From NCBI RefSeq assembly GCF_011047315.1, contig NZ_CP049259.1:620001-684000 (forward strand): a stretch of DNA of 64,000 nt. Direction: 5' to 3'. This DNA comes from Altererythrobacter sp. BO-6. GTDB taxonomy: Bacteria > Pseudomonadota > Alphaproteobacteria > Sphingomonadales > Sphingomonadaceae. Both the position numbers and the translations under genes were made by a program. Below the pieces are notes generated by a model, which searched no databases, was not told the DNA's origin, and worked only from the letters and a program-made list of their open reading frames with translations. Positions within the stretch are counted from its first letter, which is position 1. Each line of letters begins with the position of its first letter. Below, piece by piece: positions 25,971 to 34,629 of this stretch.

Positions 25971-27776
25971 ATGTTCTTTGATGACCGCCTTGCCACTGTG
26001 TTGCGCCACCGCGCCACCAGCGAGCGGGGCGCGCGCACGCAATTCCGGCAGCTGCTCGACCTCCTGGGCAATCGCAAATATGGCCGCGATGACAGCTTGA
26101 TCGCCGCCGCCTGGCTGCGGCTGGGCGCGCTGGGCGAAATGATCCCGCCGGCTGACCGGGCGCGGATGATCCGAGAGCCGGGCTGGCGCTTCCGCAATCC
26201 GCAGCTGGCCGCGCATCTGGCGGAAGACGAGCCCGAAGTGGTTTCCGCCGCGCTCTCCCGCGCCGACCTTACCGAAGATGACTGGACGGCGCTCATCCCG
26301 CGCCTGCCGATCCGCGCGCGCGGCTTCCTGCGGCTGCGGCGCGACTTGCCGCCCGGTGCGGAAATGCTGCTTGAACGGCTGGGCATCCATGATCGCGGCC
26401 TGCCGCAACCCGCCGCGCAGAACGACACGCTCGAACTGGGCGAAGCGCAGCAGGTCGAGGACGATTTCGAAGCTCCGCCGATCCCCGAACCGGAGCCCGC
26501 TCTGCCGGAAGCAGGCGCCGCTCGCCCGCAGCCCGCCATGCGCCGCGCCCGGCCAATTCCGCCCTCGCCCGGCAGCGCCGACGAAAAGAGCGAGATTGCC
26601 GCACTGGTCGAGCGGATCGCACAGTTCCGTCGCGACCATACCAGCGAGCCGCTGGCGAGCGACTTGTCGCCCCGGTTGCCGCTGGGCGAGCGCGAACCGC
26701 GGCGCGAGCATGCCGTGTCCGGCTTCGCCTTTACCTGCGACGTCGATGGACGGATCGATTGGGCTGAGCCAGAGGTAGCCCCCATGGTTGTTGGCACGCG
26801 CCTGTTCGAGCGCGGGGCCATCAGCGCCCCCGGCCAGGCGGACGCCATCGCAGCCAGTTTTGCCACGCAACAACCGATCGCATCGGAGCTTCGCACGCTC
26901 GATGGTGCCGCGGCGATCCGCGGCGAATGGGTGGTGGACGCGCATCCGCGCTTCTCGCGCGCAGGCGGCCGGTTTCTTGGCTATGCCGGCCGGTTCCGCC
27001 GCCCCTTCGACCCGGACCAAATGGCCGGCGGCGCACCTTCCGAAGCCGAACGCCTGCGCCAGCTGCTGCACGAATTGCGCACGCCGGTGAACGCGGTGCA
27101 AGGCTTTGCCGAACTGATCCACCAGCAGCTCTATGGCCCGGTGCCCAATGCCTATCGCGCGCTGGCCGCCTCGATCGCGGGTGACGCCGCCAGCATCCTT
27201 GCCGGTTTCGACGAGCTTGACCGGCTGGCAAAGCTCGAAAGCGGGGCAACGGCCATTGCCGGCGGCAAGACCGACTTTGTTGCGCTCATCCAGCGGATGA
27301 CGGGGCAACTGTCGCAGGTGCTGGCGCCGCGCATGGCCGGGATCGAGCTTGATCCGGGCGATGCGCGCGCACTGTGGGTCGAGATCGATCCCGAAGAGGC
27401 TGAGGCGCTCGCCTGGCGCCTGCTGGCGACGCTCGCCGGCGCTGTCGATTCAGGCGAGAAACTCGCAGCAGAGATCGGGGCCGATAGCGATACGGCGCGG
27501 CTGTGGTGCCAGGTCCCGGCCCGACTGAACGCCGAAGACGAACTGTTCGCTGCGCAGGTCAAACCCGATGCCAGCGGCCTCAGCGCGGGCCTGTTCGGCG
27601 CCGGGTTCAGCCTGAGATTGGGGCGGGCGGAAGCGCGCGGCGCGGGCGGCAATCTGGTGCAGGACGGGGATCGCATCTGCCTCAGCCTGCCGCTGGCCGC
27701 CGTCGCCATGGGCGATCCGAAAGGAGCCGGCGAAAGTCCTGGCGATGCGGCCGACCGAGGCATGGCCGCGCAATAA
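25971..27776 (+). CDS. Soluble histidine kinase-like protein with degenerate ATPase domain
   Basis: 601 residues from the ATG at 25971, preceded by GGAGAA. The first 160 residues are Arg/Leu-rich and helical, then comes a Pro/Glu linker (about 165-225), a PAS-like region (about 245-335) and a dimerisation/phosphotransfer helix LRQLLHELRTPVNAVQGFAEL with His367 and the following LIHQQLYGPVPNAYR typical of PleC/DivL-like kinases. The region where HATPase_c should lie lacks the N box, the DxGxG (G1) and GxGLGL (G2) boxes. It may act as a phosphotransferase or adaptor rather than an autokinase. No transmembrane segment or neighbouring regulator gene. Confidence 0.8.
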   Translation: MFFDDRLATVLRHRATSERGARTQFRQLLDLLGNRKYGRDDSLIAAAWLRLGALGEMIPPADRARMIREPGWRFRNPQLAAHLAEDEPEVVSAALSRADLTEDDWTALIPRLPIRARGFLRLRRDLPPGAEMLLERLGIHDRGLPQPAAQNDTLELGEAQQVEDDFEAPPIPEPEPALPEAGAARPQPAMRRARPIPPSPGSADEKSEIAALVERIAQFRRDHTSEPLASDLSPRLPLGEREPRREHAVSGFAFTCDVDGRIDWAEPEVAPMVVGTRLFERGAISAPGQADAIAASFATQQPIASELRTLDGAAAIRGEWVVDAHPRFSRAGGRFLGYAGRFRRPFDPDQMAGGAPSEAERLRQLLHELRTPVNAVQGFAELIHQQLYGPVPNAYRALAASIAGDAASILAGFDELDRLAKLESGATAIAGGKTDFVALIQRMTGQLSQVLAPRMAGIELDPGDARALWVEIDPEEAEALAWRLLATLAGAVDSGEKLAAEIGADSDTARLWCQVPARLNAEDELFAAQVKPDASGLSAGLFGAGFSLRLGRAEARGAGGNLVQDGDRICLSLPLAAVAMGDPKGAGESPGDAADRGMAAQ

Positions 27777-27854
27777 TGCCGCGAGTGCATTCAGCGCGCT
27801 TGTTTCGCGCGATGTTGCATTGTAGGGGCCTTCGCGCATCGCACGCCGCTGCAT

Positions 27855-27931
27855 GGGCCTGTAGCTCAGTTGGTTAGAGCTGGCCGCTCATAACGGCTAG
27901 GTCGCGGGTTCGAGTCCTGCCGGGCCCACCA
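27855..27931 (+). tRNA. tRNA-Ile2 (anticodon CAT, read as lysidine-modified)
   Basis: 77 nt with encoded CCA. The acceptor GGGCCTG pairs with CGGGCCC; the anticodon loop is CTCATAA, so the anticodon is CAT. The G-C-rich acceptor stem, the GGTTAGAGC D arm and the AGGTCGCGGGTTCGAGTCC arm follow tRNA-Ile2 (TilS-modified) rather than elongator tRNA-Met, whose alphaproteobacterial form usually starts GGCGGAGTAGCTC. An elongator Met assignment cannot be fully excluded. Confidence 0.85.
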
Positions 27932-27973
27932 GCGGCGGCGGAACTTGGGTTCGCAGCGATGCGCGAAATCGGT

Positions 27974-28050
27974 CGGGGAGTGGCGCAGCCTGGTAGCGCA
28001 CCTGTTTTGGGTACAGGGGGTCGCTGGTTCGAATCCAGTCTCCCCGACCA
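27974..28050 (+). tRNA. tRNA-Pro (anticodon TGG)
   Basis: 77 nt with encoded CCA. The acceptor CGGGGAG pairs with CTCCCCG, the D arm is GCGCAGCCTGGTAGCGC, the anticodon stem CCTGT/ACAGG encloses TTTGGGT (anticodon TGG), and the T arm has GGTTCGAATCC. The tRNA reads CCA/CCG and, depending on modification, all four Pro codons. It lies 42 bp after tRNA-Ile2, so the two are probably one transcript. Confidence 0.97.
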
Positions 28051-28063
28051 GTTTTCGCTAGAC

Positions 28064-28086
28064 AAGTCTGTCCGGGGGACAGACTT
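28064..28086 (+). terminator. Perfect 10-bp hairpin after the tRNA pair
   Basis: AAGTCTGTCC and GGACAGACTT are perfectly complementary across a GGG loop, 13 nt after the tRNA-Pro 3' end. There is no long T tract beyond TT, so termination may be weak, but the placement fits the end of the tRNA transcript. Confidence 0.6.
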
Positions 28087-28199
28087 GCGCGAATACTCCC
28101 AACCGCAAGGACGGGAGGAAGCAAGGAGCAACGCCCATCTCCTCCCGCGCTACTCCCACCCTTGAAACCCGCGCGATCTGGGCGATCGCGATCCCTGCC

Positions 28200-29474
28200 A
28201 TGCTGACCAATGTCGCCACCGCGCTGATCGGGATCGGCGACATGTGGATCGTCGGGCGGCTGGGCGATGCGCCGACGCAAGGCGCGGTGGATGTCGGCGC
28301 GCGGCTGTTCGCGGTGCTGTTTACGGTCATGAACTTCCTCAAGACCGGCACCACGGGATTGGTGGCGCAAGAGGGGACGCGCCGCGGCGCCGAAGCCCAG
28401 GCCGCCATGCTGGCGCGCGGGATCGCGGTAGGCTTGGCGATTGCTGCCATTCTCCTGCTGCTGAAGCCGCTGCTGATGCCCGCCCTGCTCGAAGCTCTGG
28501 GGGCAAAGGGCGAAGTGCTTGCCGCGGCCGGGATCTATGCCGAAATCCGTTACTGGACCGCGCCGGGGGTGATGCTCAATCTCGCGCTGGTCGGATTCCT
28601 CGTCGGCCGGCGGCAGATGCGCGCCGTGCTGATCATTGAGGTGATCTACAATGCGCTCAACGTCGCGCTCGGCCTGTTGCTGGCACTGCGGCTCGACTGG
28701 GGCATCGCCGGGATCGGCTGGTCGAGCTTCATCGCCGAATACGCCAAGCTCGCGATCCTCGCCGCGCTGGTGCTGCGCGGCGCAAGCGGGCACGCGCTGG
28801 TCGCTGCCCTGTTCGACCGCGCGGTGCTGAGCTGGGGGGCGCTGCGCCCCTTCCTCAGCGTCAATCGCGACCTGTTCCTGCGCACAGTGGTGCTGATGCT
28901 GGCGCTGGCCGCGATTACCCGCCTTTCTGCCGCGCGCGGGCCCGAAGTGCTCGCCGCCAATGGCATCATCTACCAGCTGTTCGTGTTCACGGCACTGCTG
29001 CTCGACGGGTTCGAGAACGCCGCACAAGTGCTCAATGGCGAGCGGCTGGGGGCGCAAGACCGAGCAGGCTTTGCTGCCTATTTTCGCGCGATCCTGTGGC
29101 GCGGGCTGGCCGCAGCCGCATTGGTTGCGGCAGGCTTCGCTATGCTGGCCGATCCGATCCTCCATAGCTTTGCCGCCACACCCGAGGTCGCGCGCATTGC
29201 TCAGGCGCAGGCGATCTGGCTGGCAATCATTCCCTTCGCCGGCGTCGCCAGTTTCGTGTTCGACGGCGTGTTCGTAGGCGCCAGCTGGACCCGCGCGATG
29301 CTGCTGTCGATGGCTGGAGCCGCCGTGGTGTTCGCGCTGGCACTGTGGCTCAGCTGGCCGCTGGGCAACCATGCGCTGTGGGGCAGTTTCGTGCTGTTCC
29401 TGCTGGTGCGCGCGGGACTGCAGGCAGCGCTGGTGCCGCGGCTGATGCGCCGGAGCTTTGCAACAGGCGGCTGA
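28200..29474 (+). CDS. MATE family efflux transporter
   Basis: 424 residues from the first standard start (ATG at 28200), with about 12 hydrophobic segments and the MATE landmarks MLTNVATALIGIGDMWIVGRLGD, LKTGTTGLVAQEGTRR and FDGVFVGASWTRAMLLSM. It should use an ion gradient to export cationic compounds. The reading frame is open for 138 nt upstream, and 21 codons before the ATG encode TPTLETRAIWAIAIPA, which is the expected TM1 start, but no ATG/GTG/TTG exists there. AAGGAG at 28123-28128 is 8 nt before an in-frame ATC at 28137. The true start is therefore probably non-canonical. Confidence 0.88.
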   Translation: MLTNVATALIGIGDMWIVGRLGDAPTQGAVDVGARLFAVLFTVMNFLKTGTTGLVAQEGTRRGAEAQAAMLARGIAVGLAIAAILLLLKPLLMPALLEALGAKGEVLAAAGIYAEIRYWTAPGVMLNLALVGFLVGRRQMRAVLIIEVIYNALNVALGLLLALRLDWGIAGIGWSSFIAEYAKLAILAALVLRGASGHALVAALFDRAVLSWGALRPFLSVNRDLFLRTVVLMLALAAITRLSAARGPEVLAANGIIYQLFVFTALLLDGFENAAQVLNGERLGAQDRAGFAAYFRAILWRGLAAAALVAAGFAMLADPILHSFAATPEVARIAQAQAIWLAIIPFAGVASFVFDGVFVGASWTRAMLLSMAGAAVVFALALWLSWPLGNHALWGSFVLFLLVRAGLQAALVPRLMRRSFATGG

Positions 29475-29530
29475 CACAGCGTTACAATTTGCGACCTGAC
29501 ATTGACGCGCGAGCGGCGCATCATCGCGCC

Positions 29531-30913
29531 ATGACAGCCGTAACCATCGCCTGGAACCGTTTTGGCCTGGGGGCGCGCCCGACCGACCGGCCACCTGCCG
29601 ATCCCGCCCGATGGGTGATGTCCCAGCTCGAGCGCTTCGACGTCAGGCCCGCGGCGATAGCTGCCCGCCCCACCACCGCGGAGGGCGTGGCCGAACTCAC
29701 CGAATTCCTGACCATGCGGCGGCAGGCGCGGCAGATGCAATCGGTCGATCCGATGGACAAGCCGAGCGCCACCGCCCGGCGCGACATCCAGCAATCGCTG
29801 ATGGACGACATGGCCGCGCGCGGGCTCGTGGCGATCCAGAGCGATACGCCATTTGCCGAGCGGCTGGTGCATTTCTGGGCCAACCACTTCGCGGTGTCGG
29901 TCGCCAAGCGGCAGACATCGGGCCTGGTTGGGCCGCATGAATTCGAAGCGATCCGCCCGCATATCATGGGCTCTTTCCGCGACCTGCTGCAGGCTGCGGT
30001 GCTGCATCCGGCCATGTTGACCTATCTCGACCAGGCGCAATCAACCGGGCCAAACAGCCCGCTGGCGCAGCGCGCGGCGCGGCGGCAGGCGCGTGAAGCT
30101 GGGATCAACGAGAACCTCGCGCGCGAGATTATGGAATTGCATACTTTGGGCGTCGGCGGCGGCTATTCGCAGGCCGACGTCACCGAATTCGCCCGGGCGA
30201 TGACCGGCTGGACCGTCGCGGGTCTGCCCCGCGCCCGGCAAGCCACCCTTCTGCCGAATTCCGCTGCCTGGGCCGGATACCAGCACGAGCCCGGCGCCAA
30301 GACCGTGATGGGGCGCCGCTACAATGAAGAAGGCGCCAAGCAATCGCTGGCGATGCTCGATCATTTCGCCACTCACCCATCGACCGCGCGCCATATCGCC
30401 ACCAAGCTTGCGCGCCATTTCGCGTCCGACGATCCGCCGCCCGCCATGGTCGCGCGGCTGGAACGGGCATTCCTGGAAAGCAATGGCGATCTGCCGACGG
30501 TCTACCGCGCGCTGGTCGCCTCGCCTGAGGCATGGTCAAATGATGCGCCCAAGTTCCGCACGCCGTGGGACTGGTCGATCGCAGCGCTTCGTGCCGTCGG
30601 TATGGAGCAAATCCCGTCGCGTAATTTCGCGGGTATGCTGCGCGAATTGGGGCAGGTCTGCTGGGGCCCGGCGGCGCCCAAGGGCTATGACGATATCGCC
30701 GCCAGCTGGGCCGCGCCCGATGCGCTGATCCGGCGGGTCGAAGTGGCCGAGCGGCTAGCGCGGCAGGCAGGCCCGCGCGATGCGATGGCGCTGGCGCAAG
30801 CGCTGTTCCCCGACGCCCTCAACGATGGCACCGCCGCCGCGATCCGCCGCGCCGAAAGCGGCACGCAAGCCCTCGCGCTGCTGCTCGCCTCACCTGAAAT
30901 GATGCGGAGATGA
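29531..30913 (+). CDS. DUF1800 family protein
   Basis: 460 residues from the ATG at 29531. DUF1800 hallmarks are visible: AWNRFGLGARPTD at the start, FWANHFAVSV, LLQAAVLHPAMLTYLDQ, ENLAREIMELHTLGVGGGYSQADVTEFARAMTGW and KLARHFASDDPPPAMV. No clear signal peptide, unlike some longer relatives. DUF1800 and DUF1501 genes occur together in many bacteria; the pair has no established biochemical role. The stop overlaps the next start by 4 nt (ATGA), so both are co-translated. Confidence 0.92.
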   Translation: MTAVTIAWNRFGLGARPTDRPPADPARWVMSQLERFDVRPAAIAARPTTAEGVAELTEFLTMRRQARQMQSVDPMDKPSATARRDIQQSLMDDMAARGLVAIQSDTPFAERLVHFWANHFAVSVAKRQTSGLVGPHEFEAIRPHIMGSFRDLLQAAVLHPAMLTYLDQAQSTGPNSPLAQRAARRQAREAGINENLAREIMELHTLGVGGGYSQADVTEFARAMTGWTVAGLPRARQATLLPNSAAWAGYQHEPGAKTVMGRRYNEEGAKQSLAMLDHFATHPSTARHIATKLARHFASDDPPPAMVARLERAFLESNGDLPTVYRALVASPEAWSNDAPKFRTPWDWSIAALRAVGMEQIPSRNFAGMLRELGQVCWGPAAPKGYDDIAASWAAPDALIRRVEVAERLARQAGPRDAMALAQALFPDALNDGTAAAIRRAESGTQALALLLASPEMMRR

Positions 30914-32067
30914 CTATGCTCGATCGCCGATCCCTGTTAATCACTGGCGGTGCGGCCGGCGCACTGTTCGCGCTCTCTCCCGCGATCGCCTTTGCCCGCG
31001 CCGCGACCGAGCGGCGCCTGCTGTTCGTGCTCCAGCGCGGGGCGGCCGACGGGCTGGCCACGCTTGCTCCAGTGGGCGACCCTGATTTCGAGCGATTGCG
31101 CGGCCCGTGGGCCGAACAGGCACTGACCGGTGCCAGGGCCGACAGCTTCTTTACGATCCACCCGAACCTGAGCGCTGTAACGGGGCTGTATGCGTCCGGC
31201 GAAGCGGCCTTTGTCCATGCCACCGCTTCCTCCTATCGCGAGCGCTCGCATTTCGACGCGCAGAACCTGATCGAGTCTGGCGGGGCAAAGCCTTATGCGG
31301 TGCGCGACGGCTGGCTCAATCGGCTGGTCGGCATGTTACCGCCCGACGGCTCGCGCGCGTTGGCGCTGGCCCCGGCGATCCCGCTGGCGCTGCAAGGCGC
31401 CAATCGCACCAGCAGCTATGCACCAAGCAATTTGCCCGAAGCGAGCGCAGAGCTATCCGAGCGGGTGAGCGCGCTCTATTCCTCCGATCCGCTGCTTTCG
31501 TCGCTCTGGGAAGAGGCGCTGCGCACACGCGAAATGGCGGGCGACACCCAGATGCGCAATCTGCGCAATGCCCAGCAGACCGGGCAGCTCGCCGCATCGC
31601 TGATGAACGGGGCGGAAGGCGCACGGATCATGATGGTCGAGAGCAACGGGTGGGATAGCCACGCCGGGCAGCCCAACCAGATCGGCGGCGCGCTGGAGCG
31701 ACTCGACGCCTTCCTCGGCGCCTTCCGCACCGCACTGGGCGAAAGCTGGCAGGATACGCTGGTGGTGGTCGCGACCGAATTCGGCCGCACAGCGAAGCCC
31801 AACGGCACCAATGGCACCGACCATGGCACAGCCGGCGCGGCCATGCTGATGGGCGGCACGGTAGCCGGCGGGCGGGTGATCGCCGACTGGCCCGGCTTGA
31901 AGCAGAACGACCTTTACGAAGCGCGCGACCTGATGCCCACGCTGGCGCTGGAGGCGGTGCTGGCGGGTGCCATCGCCGAGCATTTCTCGCTCGATCCCGC
32001 AAGGGCCATGGTCACGCTGTTCCCGGGCCGCTCCGCCACTGCCAAAACCGGTCTGCTGCGCACCTGA
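30910..32067 (+). CDS. DUF1501 family protein, probable Tat substrate
   Basis: 385 residues. The N-terminus MTMLDRRSLLITGGAAGAL contains a twin-arginine motif followed by a hydrophobic stretch and an ALSPAIAFARA end, so export by Tat is likely. The domain is alkaline-phosphatase/sulfatase-like: LQRGAADGLATLAPVGD, SHFDAQNLIESG, NGWDSHAGQ (metal-site His), VVVATEFGRT and GTDHGTAGAAMLMGG. An exported hydrolase is plausible. It is co-translated with DUF1800 and ends 17 nt before a strong terminator. Confidence 0.92.
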   Translation: MTMLDRRSLLITGGAAGALFALSPAIAFARAATERRLLFVLQRGAADGLATLAPVGDPDFERLRGPWAEQALTGARADSFFTIHPNLSAVTGLYASGEAAFVHATASSYRERSHFDAQNLIESGGAKPYAVRDGWLNRLVGMLPPDGSRALALAPAIPLALQGANRTSSYAPSNLPEASAELSERVSALYSSDPLLSSLWEEALRTREMAGDTQMRNLRNAQQTGQLAASLMNGAEGARIMMVESNGWDSHAGQPNQIGGALERLDAFLGAFRTALGESWQDTLVVVATEFGRTAKPNGTNGTDHGTAGAAMLMGGTVAGGRVIADWPGLKQNDLYEARDLMPTLALEAVLAGAIAEHFSLDPARAMVTLFPGRSATAKTGLLRT

Positions 32068-32083
32068 TCGGGCCGCTGGAAAG

Positions 32084-32121
32084 AAAAGGGCTGCGCACCC
32101 GAAAGCGCGCAGCCCCTTTTT
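32084..32121 (+). terminator. Bidirectional rho-independent terminator
   Basis: GGGCTGCGC at 32088-32096 pairs with GCGCAGCCC at 32107-32115; AAAA precedes and TTTTT follows, so it works in both directions, ending the DUF1800-DUF1501 operon on the plus strand and the TonB receptor gene on the minus strand. Confidence 0.9.
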
Positions 32122-32138
32122 GCTTCAAGCGAAGCAGA

Positions 32139-34409
32139 TCAGAACTTGATGCCGGCCTCGACACCCCAGATTCGCGGTTCGTTGACCATCGCGGTGAGGT
32201 TGTTGAAGTCGATCCCCGACACGGCCGAGACATCATTGGTGATGTTGCGACCGAAGAAGGCAATGTCATAGCGATCGGTGCGATAACCGAAGCGCAGCCC
32301 GCCCTCGAGCATGGAGTCGTCGCTGAACTCGACCGACTGGTAGAGGAAGAACTGCACCTTGGAGCGATAGGCCCAGTCGGTGAACAGGTAGATCTCGCCG
32401 TCCCAGCCGGGGATCTCCTCGGTCAGGCCGAGCGACCAGTTGGCGGTCCACTTGGGTGCCTGGGGCAGGCGGTTGCCGTCGATCGAGTAGATGTTGCTGC
32501 CGGGCGTGCGCTCAGGATCGAGCACGGTGCACGGCGCACCGCAACCCGCCACGAATGCAGTCGGATCGTTGATCTCGGTGTCGTTGTAGGACAGGCCGGC
32601 CGCGAATTCGACTCCTTCGATCGGGCGCGCTTGCAGCTCTGCCTCGAAGCCGAAACCCTTCACCTCATCCGCATTGAGCAGCGTGGTGAAGTTGTTGGTG
32701 CCGCCCACAGCGGTCAGCTGCAGGTCTTCGGTGGTGTAGTAGAACCCGCCGAGGTTGAAGCGCACCTTGCCGTCAGCCAGGATCGTCTTGACGCCCGCTT
32801 CGTAGCTCATCGTGGTTTCGCTGTCGGCCACCGAGATATCGCGACCGAACGCCAGGCGACCCTGGATCGACGGCGCGCGATAGCCGCGTGCCACGCGGGC
32901 ATAGAGGTTCACGTCTTCCGAGGCAGGCATGGTTGCCGCCAGGTCCCAGGTCAGCACGCTGTCGCTCACCGAGGTCGAAATCGGTGCAACCGGCCCGCCG
33001 AAGCCGAGGAAGCCCGGACGCGTGTCGATCGGGCGCGAGGCGGTGAAGTCGCGGCTGTCGTCATTGTAGCGCAGGCCGCCCTGCAGGCGCAGGCCGTTGT
33101 CGAACTGGTAGAACAGCGAGCCGAAAACACCCCACGCGTCACTGTCCTGCCGCTGCAGGGCCACAGCAGCCGGAGTGGCATCGGTGGGCGCGCCGAAGTC
33201 GAAGCTTTCGATGTCCAGCTTCTCGTTGAAGTAGAACACGCCCGCCTGATAGCCGAGCGGGCCGCCATCGTTCGAGGCGATCCGTACTTCCTGCGTGAAC
33301 TGGTCGAGGCTGGGGACATTGTCCTGCGACTGGGCCGAGAAGGGAATGAAACCCGGGCCCATGGTGGGAGCAAACTGGTTGCCAAAGCCGCCGTCGATAT
33401 CGCCGCGGCTGAACAGTTCGGCATTCCAGTAGCTGGTGACCGAAGTCAGCGTGACGGCGCCGAAATCATACTCCAGCACACCGCCGAGGTTGTAGCTCTT
33501 GAGGTTCTGGAAATTGATCCCGTCGGCGCGCACTTCGTCGCGCTTGAATTCGGTGGTCGGACCGCCCAGGCCGATCAGATCATTGCTGCCTGGCGCAAAG
33601 GCATTGGCGCGAAATACGCGCGCGGTGCCATCAAGATCGCGATACTGGCCGATCAGGCGCAGCGACAGCGCATCGATCGGATCGAACTGCACCTGCAGGC
33701 GCAGCGCGAATTCGTCGAACCCTTCAAGGTTATTCTTGCCCGGCTCGTCGAGATTGTCGACCCAGTCGCCGCGGCTCTGATAGATGCCCGAAGCGCGCAC
33801 TGCGACGGTGTCGCTCAGCTGGCCGCCAACCGCGCCTTCGACATTGATCGTGTCGAAGCTGCCATAGCTACCCCGGACGTAATTCTCGCCCTTGCCCGGC
33901 TTGACGGTGTCGAACTTGACGATCCCGGCGGGCGTGTTGCGGCCGAACAGCGTGCCTTGCGGACCGCGCAGCACTTCCACGCGGTCAAGGTCGAACACCG
34001 GGAAGCCCTTCAGCACCGGGTTTTCCAGCACCACATCGTCATAGACCAGGCTGACCGGCTGCGACGCGTTGAGGTCAAAGTCCGTGTTACCGAGACCGCG
34101 GATGTAGAAGCGCGGGAAAGTGCGGCCGAACGAGCTTTCGATGTTGAGGCTGGGCACGCGGCCTGACAGCGCGCGGATGTCCGCCCCCGCGCTGGTGGCT
34201 ACCTGCAGCGCCTCGCCGCCGAGCGTGCCGACGGAAACGGGGATTTCCTGCAGGTTTTCCTCGCGCCGCTGAGCGGTCACCAGGATCACACCGACGCCGG
34301 TATCGGCTTCAGCGGCTGCAGCATCTTGCGCCATGGCGGGCGCGGCGGAGAAAAGGGTGGCGGCGATCGCAGCGCTGGCTGCGGTGCCAAGAAAACGGGT
34401 GGTGCGCAT
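32139..34409 (-). CDS. TonB-dependent outer-membrane receptor
   Basis: 756 residues. A signal peptide (LGTAASAAIAATLFSAAPAMA) is followed by a TonB-box-like GVILVTAQRREENLQEIP, the plug domain (SFGRTFPRFYIRGLG, FDLDRVEVLRGPQGTLFGRNTPAG, hallmark of this family) and a 22-strand beta-barrel ending in Phe (GVEAGIKF). It imports a substrate such as a siderophore, sugar or peptide using TonB energy. A secreted M28 peptidase lies 220 bp upstream on the same strand, which suggests a peptide-related substrate. Confidence 0.96.
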   Translation of the reverse strand: MRTTRFLGTAASAAIAATLFSAAPAMAQDAAAAEADTGVGVILVTAQRREENLQEIPVSVGTLGGEALQVATSAGADIRALSGRVPSLNIESSFGRTFPRFYIRGLGNTDFDLNASQPVSLVYDDVVLENPVLKGFPVFDLDRVEVLRGPQGTLFGRNTPAGIVKFDTVKPGKGENYVRGSYGSFDTINVEGAVGGQLSDTVAVRASGIYQSRGDWVDNLDEPGKNNLEGFDEFALRLQVQFDPIDALSLRLIGQYRDLDGTARVFRANAFAPGSNDLIGLGGPTTEFKRDEVRADGINFQNLKSYNLGGVLEYDFGAVTLTSVTSYWNAELFSRGDIDGGFGNQFAPTMGPGFIPFSAQSQDNVPSLDQFTQEVRIASNDGGPLGYQAGVFYFNEKLDIESFDFGAPTDATPAAVALQRQDSDAWGVFGSLFYQFDNGLRLQGGLRYNDDSRDFTASRPIDTRPGFLGFGGPVAPISTSVSDSVLTWDLAATMPASEDVNLYARVARGYRAPSIQGRLAFGRDISVADSETTMSYEAGVKTILADGKVRFNLGGFYYTTEDLQLTAVGGTNNFTTLLNADEVKGFGFEAELQARPIEGVEFAAGLSYNDTEINDPTAFVAGCGAPCTVLDPERTPGSNIYSIDGNRLPQAPKWTANWSLGLTEEIPGWDGEIYLFTDWAYRSKVQFFLYQSVEFSDDSMLEGGLRFGYRTDRYDIAFFGRNITNDVSAVSGIDFNNLTAMVNEPRIWGVEAGIKF

Positions 34410-34629
34410 GATATCTTGCCCTGTCTTGCGGAACCGGCCTGCGCGAAACGGAGAGAGGCAGCACCGGCCCCAGTTGGTGGGACCCGGCCGGGTTTTCCCG
34501 ACTTCGCCCGCGCTCTTGCGTTAAAAGTCCGCCACGTCAATTTGGGGTTGCCTGAGTCATAGCGCTATTCTGTAATGCGTTGCGATTAGGCAACGGGTGC
34601 TTGTGCAGAATTATCACGATACCTTGCGT

